In this document: one piece after another, positions 16,150-23,495 of the stretch
Position numbering within the stretch: the stretch's first letter is position 1
Layout of the letters: every line of letters begins with the position of its first letter
DNA from: Clostridia bacterium
GTDB taxonomy: Bacteria; Bacillota; Clostridia; Oscillospirales; CAG-272
DNA: 46,725 bases
Assembly: GCA_017461475.1 (NCBI GenBank)
Contig: JAFTXX010000009.1
Location: 1-46,725, forward strand
Direction: 5' to 3'
Made by a program: the position numbers and the translations under genes
Notes under the pieces: model-generated
The model's database searches: none
Told to the model about the DNA's origin: nothing
Seen by the model: only the letters and a program-made list of their open reading frames with translations

Positions 16150-17043
16150 ATGAAAACTACGACTAATTCACAGATACTTCGCGCGATGACGCGCGACGGA
16201 AGTGCGAGAATACATGTTATTAACTCAACCGCCATGGTTGAAGAATTTCGCCGACTTCATAACACCGCGCCGACTGCAACGGCGGCGGGGGGCAGACTGC
16301 TCACCGCGGTTTCGATGATGGGCTCGATGAACGGCGAGGTGCAGGACACCACCACCGTGCAGATAAGCGGAGACGGTCCCATAGGTAAGCTCATTGCCGT
16401 CGGTGACTACTACGGCAACGTAAAAGCGTACGTCGAAAACCCCGAGACGCATCTGCCAATCAAAGCAAACGGCCACCTCGATGTTGGCGGCGCTGTAGGC
16501 TATGGACGCATGACCGTTGTAAGAGAGTGCGGACAGGCAGAGCCACATATCGGCATGGTTGAACTGCGAAGCGGAGAGATTGCCGAGGACATCGCGGGCT
16601 ACTACGCTGAAAGCGAGCAGGTTCCGACCCTTCTTGCGCTCGGAGTGCTTGTTGACAAGGACGCAACCGTTCGCGCCGCGGGCGGCGTACTCATTCAGCT
16701 TTTGCCGTTTGCCGATGAGGCTGTGATTTCAAAGCTTGAAGAAAATTCCGCAAAGCTTTCAAACGTTTCGCGCCTTTTCGACGAGGGCAAAACTCTCGAA
16801 GAAATTGCCGCAATTGCGCTTGAAGGCATCGAATACGACCCCTTTGACGTGCTCGACGTTGAATACAAATGTGATTGCTCCCGCGACCGCATGAAGCGCG
16901 CGCTCATTTCGGTCGGCAAAAAGGACCTCGAAGAAATGTTCGCAGAGCAGGTTGCCGAGGGCAAGCCCGAAGAGATTGAAATTTCCTGCCGTTTCTGCAA
17001 TAAGGCGTTCAAGTTCGGCAAAAAAGATTTGGGACTTGCATAA
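16150..17043 (+). CDS. hslO: Hsp33 redox-regulated chaperone
   Basis: 297 residues. The N-terminal substrate-binding core includes the TATAAGGRLLTA and GDGPIGKL segments. The C-terminal zinc switch has Cys241 and Cys243 (CDC) and Cys280 and Cys283 (CRFC). In reduced cells these bind zinc; oxidation releases it and activates the holdase. The ATG has AAGGAG 6 bases upstream. It is preceded by repeat B and the methyltransferase gene, and followed by the first of three foldase genes, placing several protein-quality-control genes together. Confidence 0.96.
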   Translation: MKTTTNSQILRAMTRDGSARIHVINSTAMVEEFRRLHNTAPTATAAGGRLLTAVSMMGSMNGEVQDTTTVQISGDGPIGKLIAVGDYYGNVKAYVENPETHLPIKANGHLDVGGAVGYGRMTVVRECGQAEPHIGMVELRSGEIAEDIAGYYAESEQVPTLLALGVLVDKDATVRAAGGVLIQLLPFADEAVISKLEENSAKLSNVSRLFDEGKTLEEIAAIALEGIEYDPFDVLDVEYKCDCSRDRMKRALISVGKKDLEEMFAEQVAEGKPEEIEISCRFCNKAFKFGKKDLGLA

Positions 17044-17063
17044 TAAAATTCACGCAAATTTCA

Positions 17064-17092
17064 TTTACATTTTCATTTGTATATAGTATAAT
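17064..17092 (+). promoter_or_regulatory. Promoter of the foldase cluster
   Basis: TTTACA, 17-base spacer, TATAAT, about 30 bases upstream of the first foldase start. Confidence 0.7.
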
Positions 17093-17122
17093 ATACAAGA
17101 TATTTATTTTTCGGAGGAAAAA

Positions 17123-18484
17123 ATGAGAAGAATTTTTGCGGTCACGCTTACGCTTGCCGCGGTTTTCTGTTTTGCTTCCTGTGATTTGACTGACAAGGAC
17201 AAGACCGAGAACACAGGCACGGTGACCGCTATCCATACAGCAACCGATTTCACGGAAACAACGGTTTTTGTTGAAACGTCGGAGTGCGTCACATCTCCCG
17301 AGGAGACCGTCACAGCGGAAACTTCCGCTGTATCGGTTGATACAACATCGGAGATGTGTGTGACTGATGTTACAAAAGAAACCGTTACAGAGACTGTCGC
17401 CGTCACCGAAGACACGACGGTTTCCGCCGAAATCACATCCGCCGATGAGCCGGTGACACCGCCCGATGTCACTGTGACCTCGACGGAAACTTTACCAGAT
17501 GAAACGGCAGAGCCCGAGGAATTTGACTTTGCGACGGCAGACCTTACAAAGTATATCGCGCTCGGCAAATATCTCGGCATAGAGGTGCGTGTTGCGCCTG
17601 CGGTAACCGTCAGTGAAGAACAGGTTGACGCTGAGCTTGCTGAGTTTGTTTTTCTGCTCCCCAAAGAGGCAATGATTTTTGACGGAGTGTGCAAGAGCGG
17701 CGATAAGGTAAGCGTTGACTACACATCTTCTTTGGGCGACGGCGAGACAAACGCCGTTGTTACGGTAGGCGCAGGTGAGTACATCGAGGGCTTTGAAGAG
17801 GGAATTGTCGGCATGAATGTCGGCGAGACCCGTCAGCTTGCCTTGACTTATCCGGATTATTACGGCTCGCTTGCCGGTCAAACGGTGACTTATACCGTAA
17901 CTCTCAATTATATATACCCCACACTTAATGACGCCATAGTGCTTGAATATTTCGGATACAATTCACTTTCGGAGCTCCGCGCCGACCTGCGGGACGGTCT
18001 TGTAAACGCCGCCGCAGAAGATGCTGAGAGCGTCCGCACCGAGGCGGCATGGACAAAGGTGGCGGCAAACTCGCGTATAATTGCGTACCCGACGTCTGCG
18101 GTAAACGCGGCGCTTGAAAAGGAACTCGAAGGCTACAAAACCTACGCCGAGCAATGCGGCATTACCTACGAGGAGCTTATCGAAAGCACTTACGGCATCA
18201 CAACCGCCGAAGCGGAGAGCATTTTCACGGAGTATGCCAAAAACGCTGTTGCTCAGCAGCTTTTGCTTTATGCGATAGCACGCGACATGGGTATGGATAT
18301 AAGCGACGCGGCGTATGATGAACGCATTTCGGACATTGCCGCGGAGTACGGCATGTCAAGTATAGAGGTGCTTGTTGCCGCTACGGGTCAGACAAAGACG
18401 TATTTCAAAGAACTTCTCATTTATGATGACGTTCTCGAAAAAATAGTAAAATATGCAAACTTTGTCGAAACAGCTTCAAATTAA
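17123..18484 (+). CDS. Lipoprotein FKBP/trigger-factor-like peptidyl-prolyl isomerase (paralog 1)
   Basis: 453 residues. The signal peptide ends in a lipobox (CFASC, lipidated Cys20), so the protein is anchored outside the membrane. A Thr/Val/Glu-rich low-complexity linker spans about 31-130. An FKBP-type domain follows (about 193-264: GDKVSVDY, GAGEYIEGFEEGIVGMNVGE, then a PxxYG-like segment), inside a trigger-factor-like frame whose helical C-terminal chaperone arms occupy about 270-450. The predicted role is folding of exported proteins. A GGAGG-type site precedes the ATG. It is first of three adjacent paralogs with different membrane anchors, 29 bases before the second, and has its own promoter. 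Confidence 0.85.
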   Translation: MRRIFAVTLTLAAVFCFASCDLTDKDKTENTGTVTAIHTATDFTETTVFVETSECVTSPEETVTAETSAVSVDTTSEMCVTDVTKETVTETVAVTEDTTVSAEITSADEPVTPPDVTVTSTETLPDETAEPEEFDFATADLTKYIALGKYLGIEVRVAPAVTVSEEQVDAELAEFVFLLPKEAMIFDGVCKSGDKVSVDYTSSLGDGETNAVVTVGAGEYIEGFEEGIVGMNVGETRQLALTYPDYYGSLAGQTVTYTVTLNYIYPTLNDAIVLEYFGYNSLSELRADLRDGLVNAAAEDAESVRTEAAWTKVAANSRIIAYPTSAVNAALEKELEGYKTYAEQCGITYEELIESTYGITTAEAESIFTEYAKNAVAQQLLLYAIARDMGMDISDAAYDERISDIAAEYGMSSIEVLVAATGQTKTYFKELLIYDDVLEKIVKYANFVETASN

Positions 18485-18513
18485 ATATCAAGTTAAATTT
18501 AAGGAGAAAACAT

Positions 18514-19974
18514 ATGATTTGCCCTAAATGCCAAAAAGAAGTTTTATCCCCTGATGAATTTTGTCCCTATTGCGGTGAAAAAATGAGCGCCGAAGAGGCC
18601 GCCACGGCTGAAACTGTCGAGGAAACCGCGGAAAACACTGCCGAGGAAACAACCGAGGAAGTAACCGAGGAAGTAACCGAGGAAATGGCAGAGGAAGCAA
18701 AAGCTATCGTCAGCGAAGCTGAGGTTTCGGAGAAGAAGGCAAAGACCGCTGTTAATATTTTGGCGGCGCTTATCGTTGTTGCAATTGCCGTTATCGCGTT
18801 TTTGCTCGGCGGCAAACTGCTTGGCACCGTCGGCGATACCGCACAGACGACCGACGCAACTTCGGACGCTGTTACCGACATCACGGCTGACACTTCCTAT
18901 GTTACCGATGTAACCGACACCGGCGCAGTTCCTTTTGACGGCGCTTACGATAACTATACCACCGTTTACGCAAACGGCTTCGACTACAGAAATGTAAGCC
19001 TTTCCGAGTACATAACCCTCGGTAACTACAAGGGTCTGACCGCGGAGGTCACCGTGACCGAGGATTTCACCGATGAAGAATTTGCGGACATGGTCAACTA
19101 CTTCCTGCTTCAGTACGCCGAACTCGGCGACGCTGTTACCGACCGCCCCGCCGAGATGAACGATACCGTAGTCATTGACTACGCAGGCACTGTTGACGGC
19201 GTTGCGTTTGAAGGCGGCACCGCCACAGAGCAGACCGCAACCATTGGTCTCGGTCAGTACATCACAGGCTTTGAAGAGGGTATTATCGGCATGAGCATCG
19301 GCGAAACACGCGATGTTCACGTTACCTTCCCCGAAAACTACGGCGTTGAGTCTCTCAACGGCAAGGATGCCGTGTTTAAGATTACTCTCCGCTCGATTAC
19401 CGAAAACATTCTCCCTGAGTACAACGACGAGTTTGTTTCGACAAACTTTGAGTTTGCGGACGTCGCGGAGTTTGAGCAGAGCATGCGCGACGCAAGAAAA
19501 GAAGACGCGCTTTCCGAGAAATATGAAGTGATTATGCAGCTTCTCACCAGCACTTCCGAGATGATAAAGTACCCCGACGGCGCTATTGAGGACTACATTT
19601 ATCAGCAGGTTTCCTATGATAATTACTATGCTTCCTACTACGGCATGGATATCGGAAGCTTTATTTCCGCTTACTACGGTATCTCTCTTGACGCGTATGA
19701 GGCTCAGCTTGAGACTAGGGCTGAAAACATGATAAATCAGGAGTTCGCGCTCTACGCTGTTGCCAAGGCTGAAGGCTTGACAGTCACCGACGAGGAAATG
19801 GCGACCGCAACGGCGGAATATCTTGCTTACTACGGCTATGAGGACGTTGCAACTCTTTGCGCCGAGATGGGTGCAAGCGAAGAACTTCTTCAGAATTCGC
19901 TCCATTTCTCGCTTATTTACAGCAAGGTAATGGAATTTATGATTGAAAATACAACTTTTACAGTTGTACAATAA
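18514..19974 (+). CDS. Zinc-ribbon, membrane-anchored FKBP/trigger-factor-like isomerase (paralog 2)
   Basis: 486 residues. A cytoplasmic zinc ribbon (Cys3, Cys6, Cys17, Cys20) is followed by a Glu/Thr-rich repeat stretch (about 25-75, recurring TEEVTEE), one membrane helix (about 79-98), an extracytoplasmic Thr/Asp-rich spacer, an FKBP domain (about 217-295, with GQYITGFEEGIIGMSIGE) and trigger-factor-like helical arms. The inferred role is an envelope foldase whose inside zinc ribbon could bind a partner. AAGGAG lies upstream of the start. It is 29 bases downstream of paralog 1. Element D copy 1 begins 9 bases after the stop. Confidence 0.83.
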   Translation: MICPKCQKEVLSPDEFCPYCGEKMSAEEAATAETVEETAENTAEETTEEVTEEVTEEMAEEAKAIVSEAEVSEKKAKTAVNILAALIVVAIAVIAFLLGGKLLGTVGDTAQTTDATSDAVTDITADTSYVTDVTDTGAVPFDGAYDNYTTVYANGFDYRNVSLSEYITLGNYKGLTAEVTVTEDFTDEEFADMVNYFLLQYAELGDAVTDRPAEMNDTVVIDYAGTVDGVAFEGGTATEQTATIGLGQYITGFEEGIIGMSIGETRDVHVTFPENYGVESLNGKDAVFKITLRSITENILPEYNDEFVSTNFEFADVAEFEQSMRDARKEDALSEKYEVIMQLLTSTSEMIKYPDGAIEDYIYQQVSYDNYYASYYGMDIGSFISAYYGISLDAYEAQLETRAENMINQEFALYAVAKAEGLTVTDEEMATATAEYLAYYGYEDVATLCAEMGASEELLQNSLHFSLIYSKVMEFMIENTTFTVVQ

Positions 19975-19983
19975 AGGAGATTA

Positions 19984-20130
19984 GCGCGAAAGTTTAATCA
20001 GCAATATTTTTCGCATAGATTATTTCGCGCCCGAACTCCTCGCAAAATGAGCCTCTAACTCATTTTGCCGCACGAAGTGCGGTACCGAGGATTTCATTAA
20101 AAAATTTTGTGCCGCTGCGCGCGGCAGAAT
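19984..20130 (+). other. Element D copy 1: structured 147-bp leader-like element
   Basis: A 147-base unit that recurs once, inverted and ungapped, at 26081-26227. Stems: GCGCGAAA (19984-19991) with TTTCGCGC (20023-20030), continued by TAATC/GATTA; GCAAAATGAG (20042-20051) with CTCATTTTGC (20059-20068); CGCAC/GTGCG at 20069-20081; outer CCTC/GAGG around those two; TGCCGC/GCGGCA at 20110-20126. It is flanked on both sides by GGAGATTA (19976-19983 and 20131-20138), and the right one is the ribosome-binding site of paralog 3. It may be a mobile element with an 8-bp target duplication, or an RNA leader. Confidence 0.8.
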
Positions 20131-20141
20131 GGAGATTAAAA

Positions 20142-21128
20142 ATGAAAAAGACACTTGCACTTGTACTTACGGCGGCTATGCTCGCCCTGTCGCTCGTTTC
20201 CTGCGGCAGTTTCGACGTAACCAAGGTAGACCTCGTTGCCGACGGCTATGTAACCGTAGGCGATTACGAAAATCTCGACCTGAACCTTGCGGATTACGAA
20301 GCCGAAGACCCCACCGACGCTGACGTTTATGCTCACGCTGTAGAACACCTCGGTCATTCCGAAGATGTCGCAACCGTTGACCGCGCCGCTGAGGAATTTG
20401 ACCTTGTAAACATTGCGTTTGTCGGCTCTATCGACGGCGTAGAGTTTGAGGGCGGCACGTCCGACTCCACCGACCTCGTTATCGGTGCGGGCAATTTCAT
20501 CGACGGTTTTGAAGACGGTATTATCGGCATGAACATCGGCGAGACCAAGGATGTTACCGCAACTTTCCCCGAAGATTACGGCAAGGAAGAGCTTAACGGC
20601 AAAGAGGCAGTATTTGCAATCACCCTCAACACCGTTTATGACCCCGCAGTTCTCGATGATGTAAGAGCAGAGCTCACCACAGAGTATGACGAGGAAACCC
20701 TCAAGACCGACGTTTGGGCGGCACTTGAAGAGAGCGTTACAGTTGTAAACTATCCCGCAAACTATGTCAAGGAACTTGCAGATGCTCAGTACAAGTATTA
20801 TGAGTACATGTACAGAAGCTGGGGCATGATGGACGACATGGAAGACCTCGGCGTTACCATGGAAAGCTGCGAGGAATACGCAAAGAGCCAGATCGACTAT
20901 GAGTTCGCGGTTTACGCACTTGCAAACGCTCAGGGTATCACCGCAACCGAGGAAGAACTCGCGGCTAAGGTTGCAGAGTACGTAGCAACCTATGTAGGCT
21001 ACGGCTACACCGAGGAAGAGGCAAATTCGATGTTCTCCACCGAGAGCGTTGAAAGCGAAGTTCTCTACGAAAAACTCGTAGACGCGGCAATTGCAACCCT
21101 CGAAGCAGCAGAACCCGTAGCGGAGTAA
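20142..21128 (+). CDS. Lipoprotein FKBP/trigger-factor-like peptidyl-prolyl isomerase (paralog 3)
   Basis: 328 residues. The lipoprotein signal ends at LSLVSC (Cys21). It is shorter than its two neighbours because the Thr-rich linker is missing. The FKBP domain (about 86-165) has the same GNFIDGFEDGIIGMNIGETK core, then helical trigger-factor-like arms with several Tyr-rich helices (YKYYEYMYRSW). The start at 20142 is set by GGAGATTA; an upstream in-frame ATG at 20109 would read through element D and was rejected. The element separates it from paralog 2, so it may be read from the upstream promoter through the element. A strong terminator follows. Confidence 0.85.
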   Translation: MKKTLALVLTAAMLALSLVSCGSFDVTKVDLVADGYVTVGDYENLDLNLADYEAEDPTDADVYAHAVEHLGHSEDVATVDRAAEEFDLVNIAFVGSIDGVEFEGGTSDSTDLVIGAGNFIDGFEDGIIGMNIGETKDVTATFPEDYGKEELNGKEAVFAITLNTVYDPAVLDDVRAELTTEYDEETLKTDVWAALEESVTVVNYPANYVKELADAQYKYYEYMYRSWGMMDDMEDLGVTMESCEEYAKSQIDYEFAVYALANAQGITATEEELAAKVAEYVATYVGYGYTEEEANSMFSTESVESEVLYEKLVDAAIATLEAAEPVAE

Positions 21129-21143
21129 TATATAATAATGTAG

Positions 21144-21173
21144 AAAAAGGAGCGCCCCGCGCTCCTTTTTTTG
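21144..21173 (+). terminator. Terminator of the foldase cluster
   Basis: AAAAAGGAGCGC and GCGCTCCTTTTTTT arms around CCC, 15 bases after the stop. Confidence 0.9.
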
Positions 21174-21220
21174 CTGTGGAGAGTGAATGGGTATGGGAAT
21201 AGTTAGTTTGACCACGTAAG

Positions 21221-21321
21221 TCCCTCATCCGTCGCTACGCGCCACCTTCCCCAACCATGCAGGACATGGCTATAATATTTGTCATTGGGGGAAGGTGGCG
21301 GCGTAGCCGACGGATGAGGGA
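21221..21321. repeat. Repeat C: palindromic intergenic element
   Basis: TCCCTCATCCGTCGCTACG at the left pairs with CGGATGAGGGA at the right, and CGCCACCTTCCCC with GGGGAAGGTGGCG, around a loop with a smaller inverted pair (CCATGCAGGACATGG). Only one copy is in this window. It has no coding sequence. Confidence 0.75.
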
Positions 21322-21399
21322 GATTGCCAAGTTTGCCGCTACCACCCATTTCAATTTCAACCTCGCATTTCCGTAAAATGTAACTGTTTTTATGCACGG

Positions 21400-21429
21400 T
21401 TGACAATACAAACGTGGTAATGCTATAAT
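21400..21429 (+). promoter_or_regulatory. Promoter of the SLH protein gene
   Basis: TTGACA, 18-base spacer, TATAAT with extended -10 TGC. It lies 34 bases before the start codon and is one of the strongest promoters in the window. Confidence 0.8.
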
Positions 21430-21463
21430 ATACTCGTTAAATTATCCCATTTTGGAGGTATAT

Positions 21464-23269
21464 ATGAAAAAATTGCTTTCCGTTTTGCTCGCGGCATTTA
21501 TGCTTGTTTTGGCTATGCCCGTATCAGCGGCTGACCTCACTCTTGGTGATCTTCCTTATATCACTTGTGAGGATGTAGGCTATATCGACTACACCGGCTC
21601 GGATGATGCGTCGGGTGCGTCCGCGTCCAGTGCAAAGAAAACTTTCGGCACCGCTCGTGCTTCGGGCGTTGTAGGTCTTCTTGCAAACGGCGGTACCATG
21701 GTAGTGTCGGGCAAGGCGTATCTTTCCAAGTCCTATTCTCTTCCTAAACTTAAATCTCCTCTCCTCATCACTTCTAAGTATGCGGATGTAAACTATATGA
21801 ATGCCGAACCCGCGTCCAACCCCGCTTGTGCATTCAAGATGGCATCTGGCGCACAGTTCACCGTGCAGAGTGACGTTATCATTGATGACATTGTTCTTTT
21901 CCAGGAACATGCGGATGCTAATGCTTTCGTAGTTACAAACGGCGCAACTTTGGTTATCGGCGACGGCGTTGTAAGTATGTCAAAGTCCGGCACCAAGATG
22001 CAGATTATCGTTGAGTCCGGCTCGCGCGCTATTATCGCAGGCGGCGATTTCGACGTTATAAACAACGGCGGCGAGGTAGTTGAGGATTACACCTACGAAT
22101 ATCTCAAGGTTTCGCAGACCGCAGCTCCTGAGGAGGACAACTCCGAGCTTATCAACGTTCCCCCCGCGGTTGCGTACATTTCTTATAACGGCGGCAAAAA
22201 CGCAAACGACGGTCTCACTCCCGCCACCGCTAAAAAGCAGATGCTTGAGCTCACTTCAAACGGTGCGCTTTCGGTAGTTGCCGGCGGCGGCACGCTTGTT
22301 GCTACAGGCAGACTGTACATCGGCAGTGACTATACCATTCCGAAACTCGGCAGTCAGCTTACCATCACAGGTGTGTACGACGGAGTTAACTATGTCAACG
22401 CAGAAAACGAGTCCAACCCCGAAAGCGGCATGCTCAAGATGCTCTCGGGCAAGACCCTCACCATTCAGGGCGATGTTCGCTTTGAAAACATCATCCTCTT
22501 CCAGGAAAACAGCCAGAATACCATCAAGGTTGTAAACGGCGGTACGCTCACCATCGGCGAAAACGTTATATTTATGACAAAGCAGCTCTACACGATGAAG
22601 ATTGAAGTCGAGCAGGGCGGTACGGTTATCTTTGAGACAGCCGAGCACGGCTTTGACGCTATCACCGGCGATGGCATTGTAATTATGCCCGAGACCGAAA
22701 AAGGCGGCTTTACCAAGACCCGCGCATATGACGGACGCTTTACCGATGTAACCACCGAAAAGTGGTTCTACGATTACGTAAAGACCGCATACGAATACGA
22801 GCTCGCAAACGGTACTTCCGCTACCAAGTTCTCTCCTGACAACAAGTTCACCGTAGCGCAGGCACTCACCGCGGCGGCTAATATTCACACCGCATACTAC
22901 GGCAAGAGCGTTCCCGCGGCAAAGGCAGGCGAAAGCTGGTATACACCTTATGTAAATTACTGCCTCGACAACGGCATTATCGTTGTAGGTCAGTTTGCAG
23001 ATTACAATAAGAACATCACCCGCGGCGAAATGGCGACAGTTTTTGCAAACATTCTTCCCGCAGACGAATATGAAGCGACCCGCAACGGCACCTGCCCCGA
23101 CGTAACAAGCAGTATGGCTTGCTATGCGGCGGTTACAAAACTGTATAACGCAGGTATTGTCGGCGGCGACGCCAAGACAGGTAACTACCGTCCGAATGAC
23201 GAGATAGTCAGAAGCGAAGCATGCGTAATCTTCACCCGCATCGCCGCAACCGAATACAGAGCAAAGTAA
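21464..23269 (+). CDS. S-layer-homology surface protein with duplicated beta-rich module
   Basis: 601 residues. A signal peptide (MKKLLSVLLAAFMLVLA, cut near VSA/AD) is followed by two homologous modules (about 18-215 and 228-420) sharing NGGT, LPKL/IPKL, DVNYMNAE/GVNYVNAE, IVLFQE/IILFQE and TLVIGDGV/TLTIGENV, which suggests a right-handed beta-helix or adhesin fold. The C-terminus holds three SLH motifs (about 430-600: FTDVTTEKWFYDYV, ESWYTPYVNYCLDNG, YNAGIVGG), which bind secondary cell-wall polymers. It is therefore a cell-wall-attached exoprotein; the ligand is unknown. The start at 21464 has GGAGG 7 bases upstream; the ATG at 21452 does not. It has its own strong promoter and terminator. 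Confidence 0.85.
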   Translation: MKKLLSVLLAAFMLVLAMPVSAADLTLGDLPYITCEDVGYIDYTGSDDASGASASSAKKTFGTARASGVVGLLANGGTMVVSGKAYLSKSYSLPKLKSPLLITSKYADVNYMNAEPASNPACAFKMASGAQFTVQSDVIIDDIVLFQEHADANAFVVTNGATLVIGDGVVSMSKSGTKMQIIVESGSRAIIAGGDFDVINNGGEVVEDYTYEYLKVSQTAAPEEDNSELINVPPAVAYISYNGGKNANDGLTPATAKKQMLELTSNGALSVVAGGGTLVATGRLYIGSDYTIPKLGSQLTITGVYDGVNYVNAENESNPESGMLKMLSGKTLTIQGDVRFENIILFQENSQNTIKVVNGGTLTIGENVIFMTKQLYTMKIEVEQGGTVIFETAEHGFDAITGDGIVIMPETEKGGFTKTRAYDGRFTDVTTEKWFYDYVKTAYEYELANGTSATKFSPDNKFTVAQALTAAANIHTAYYGKSVPAAKAGESWYTPYVNYCLDNGIIVVGQFADYNKNITRGEMATVFANILPADEYEATRNGTCPDVTSSMACYAAVTKLYNAGIVGGDAKTGNYRPNDEIVRSEACVIFTRIAATEYRAK

Positions 23270-23272
23270 AAT

Positions 23273-23307
23273 AAAAACGCCGAGCCGCAGGCTCGGCGTT
23301 TTTTTGC
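23273..23307 (+). terminator. Terminator of the SLH protein gene
   Basis: AAAAACGCCGAGCC and GGCTCGGCGTTTTTTT arms, directly after the stop. Confidence 0.92.
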
Positions 23308-23420
23308 AGAGCGGCATGAGGGAGATGCTTTCCTTGCTGCTCAGTCGGAATTTTTACATCTGCATCACTCTTTTTTGTAATTTTTGTACACATTATAAAA
23401 GAACTTGTACATTTATTCTG

Positions 23421-23449
23421 TTGACTTTGCCCTTGAAATATGAGAAAAT
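23421..23449 (+). promoter_or_regulatory. Possible promoter of the two-module secreted protein
   Basis: TTGACT, 17-base spacer, GAAAAT. The -10 is poor, so this is tentative. Confidence 0.35.
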
Positions 23450-23495
23450 ATATGTGTAAATTCAAAATAATTCCGTAATTTCAAGGAGGACAATT

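Noticed and set aside
18544-19971. Long minus-strand frame opposite foldase paralog 2
   Set aside because: It is antisense to a clear multi-domain protein with proper ribosome-binding site; the frame is open only because of codon bias on the coding strand.
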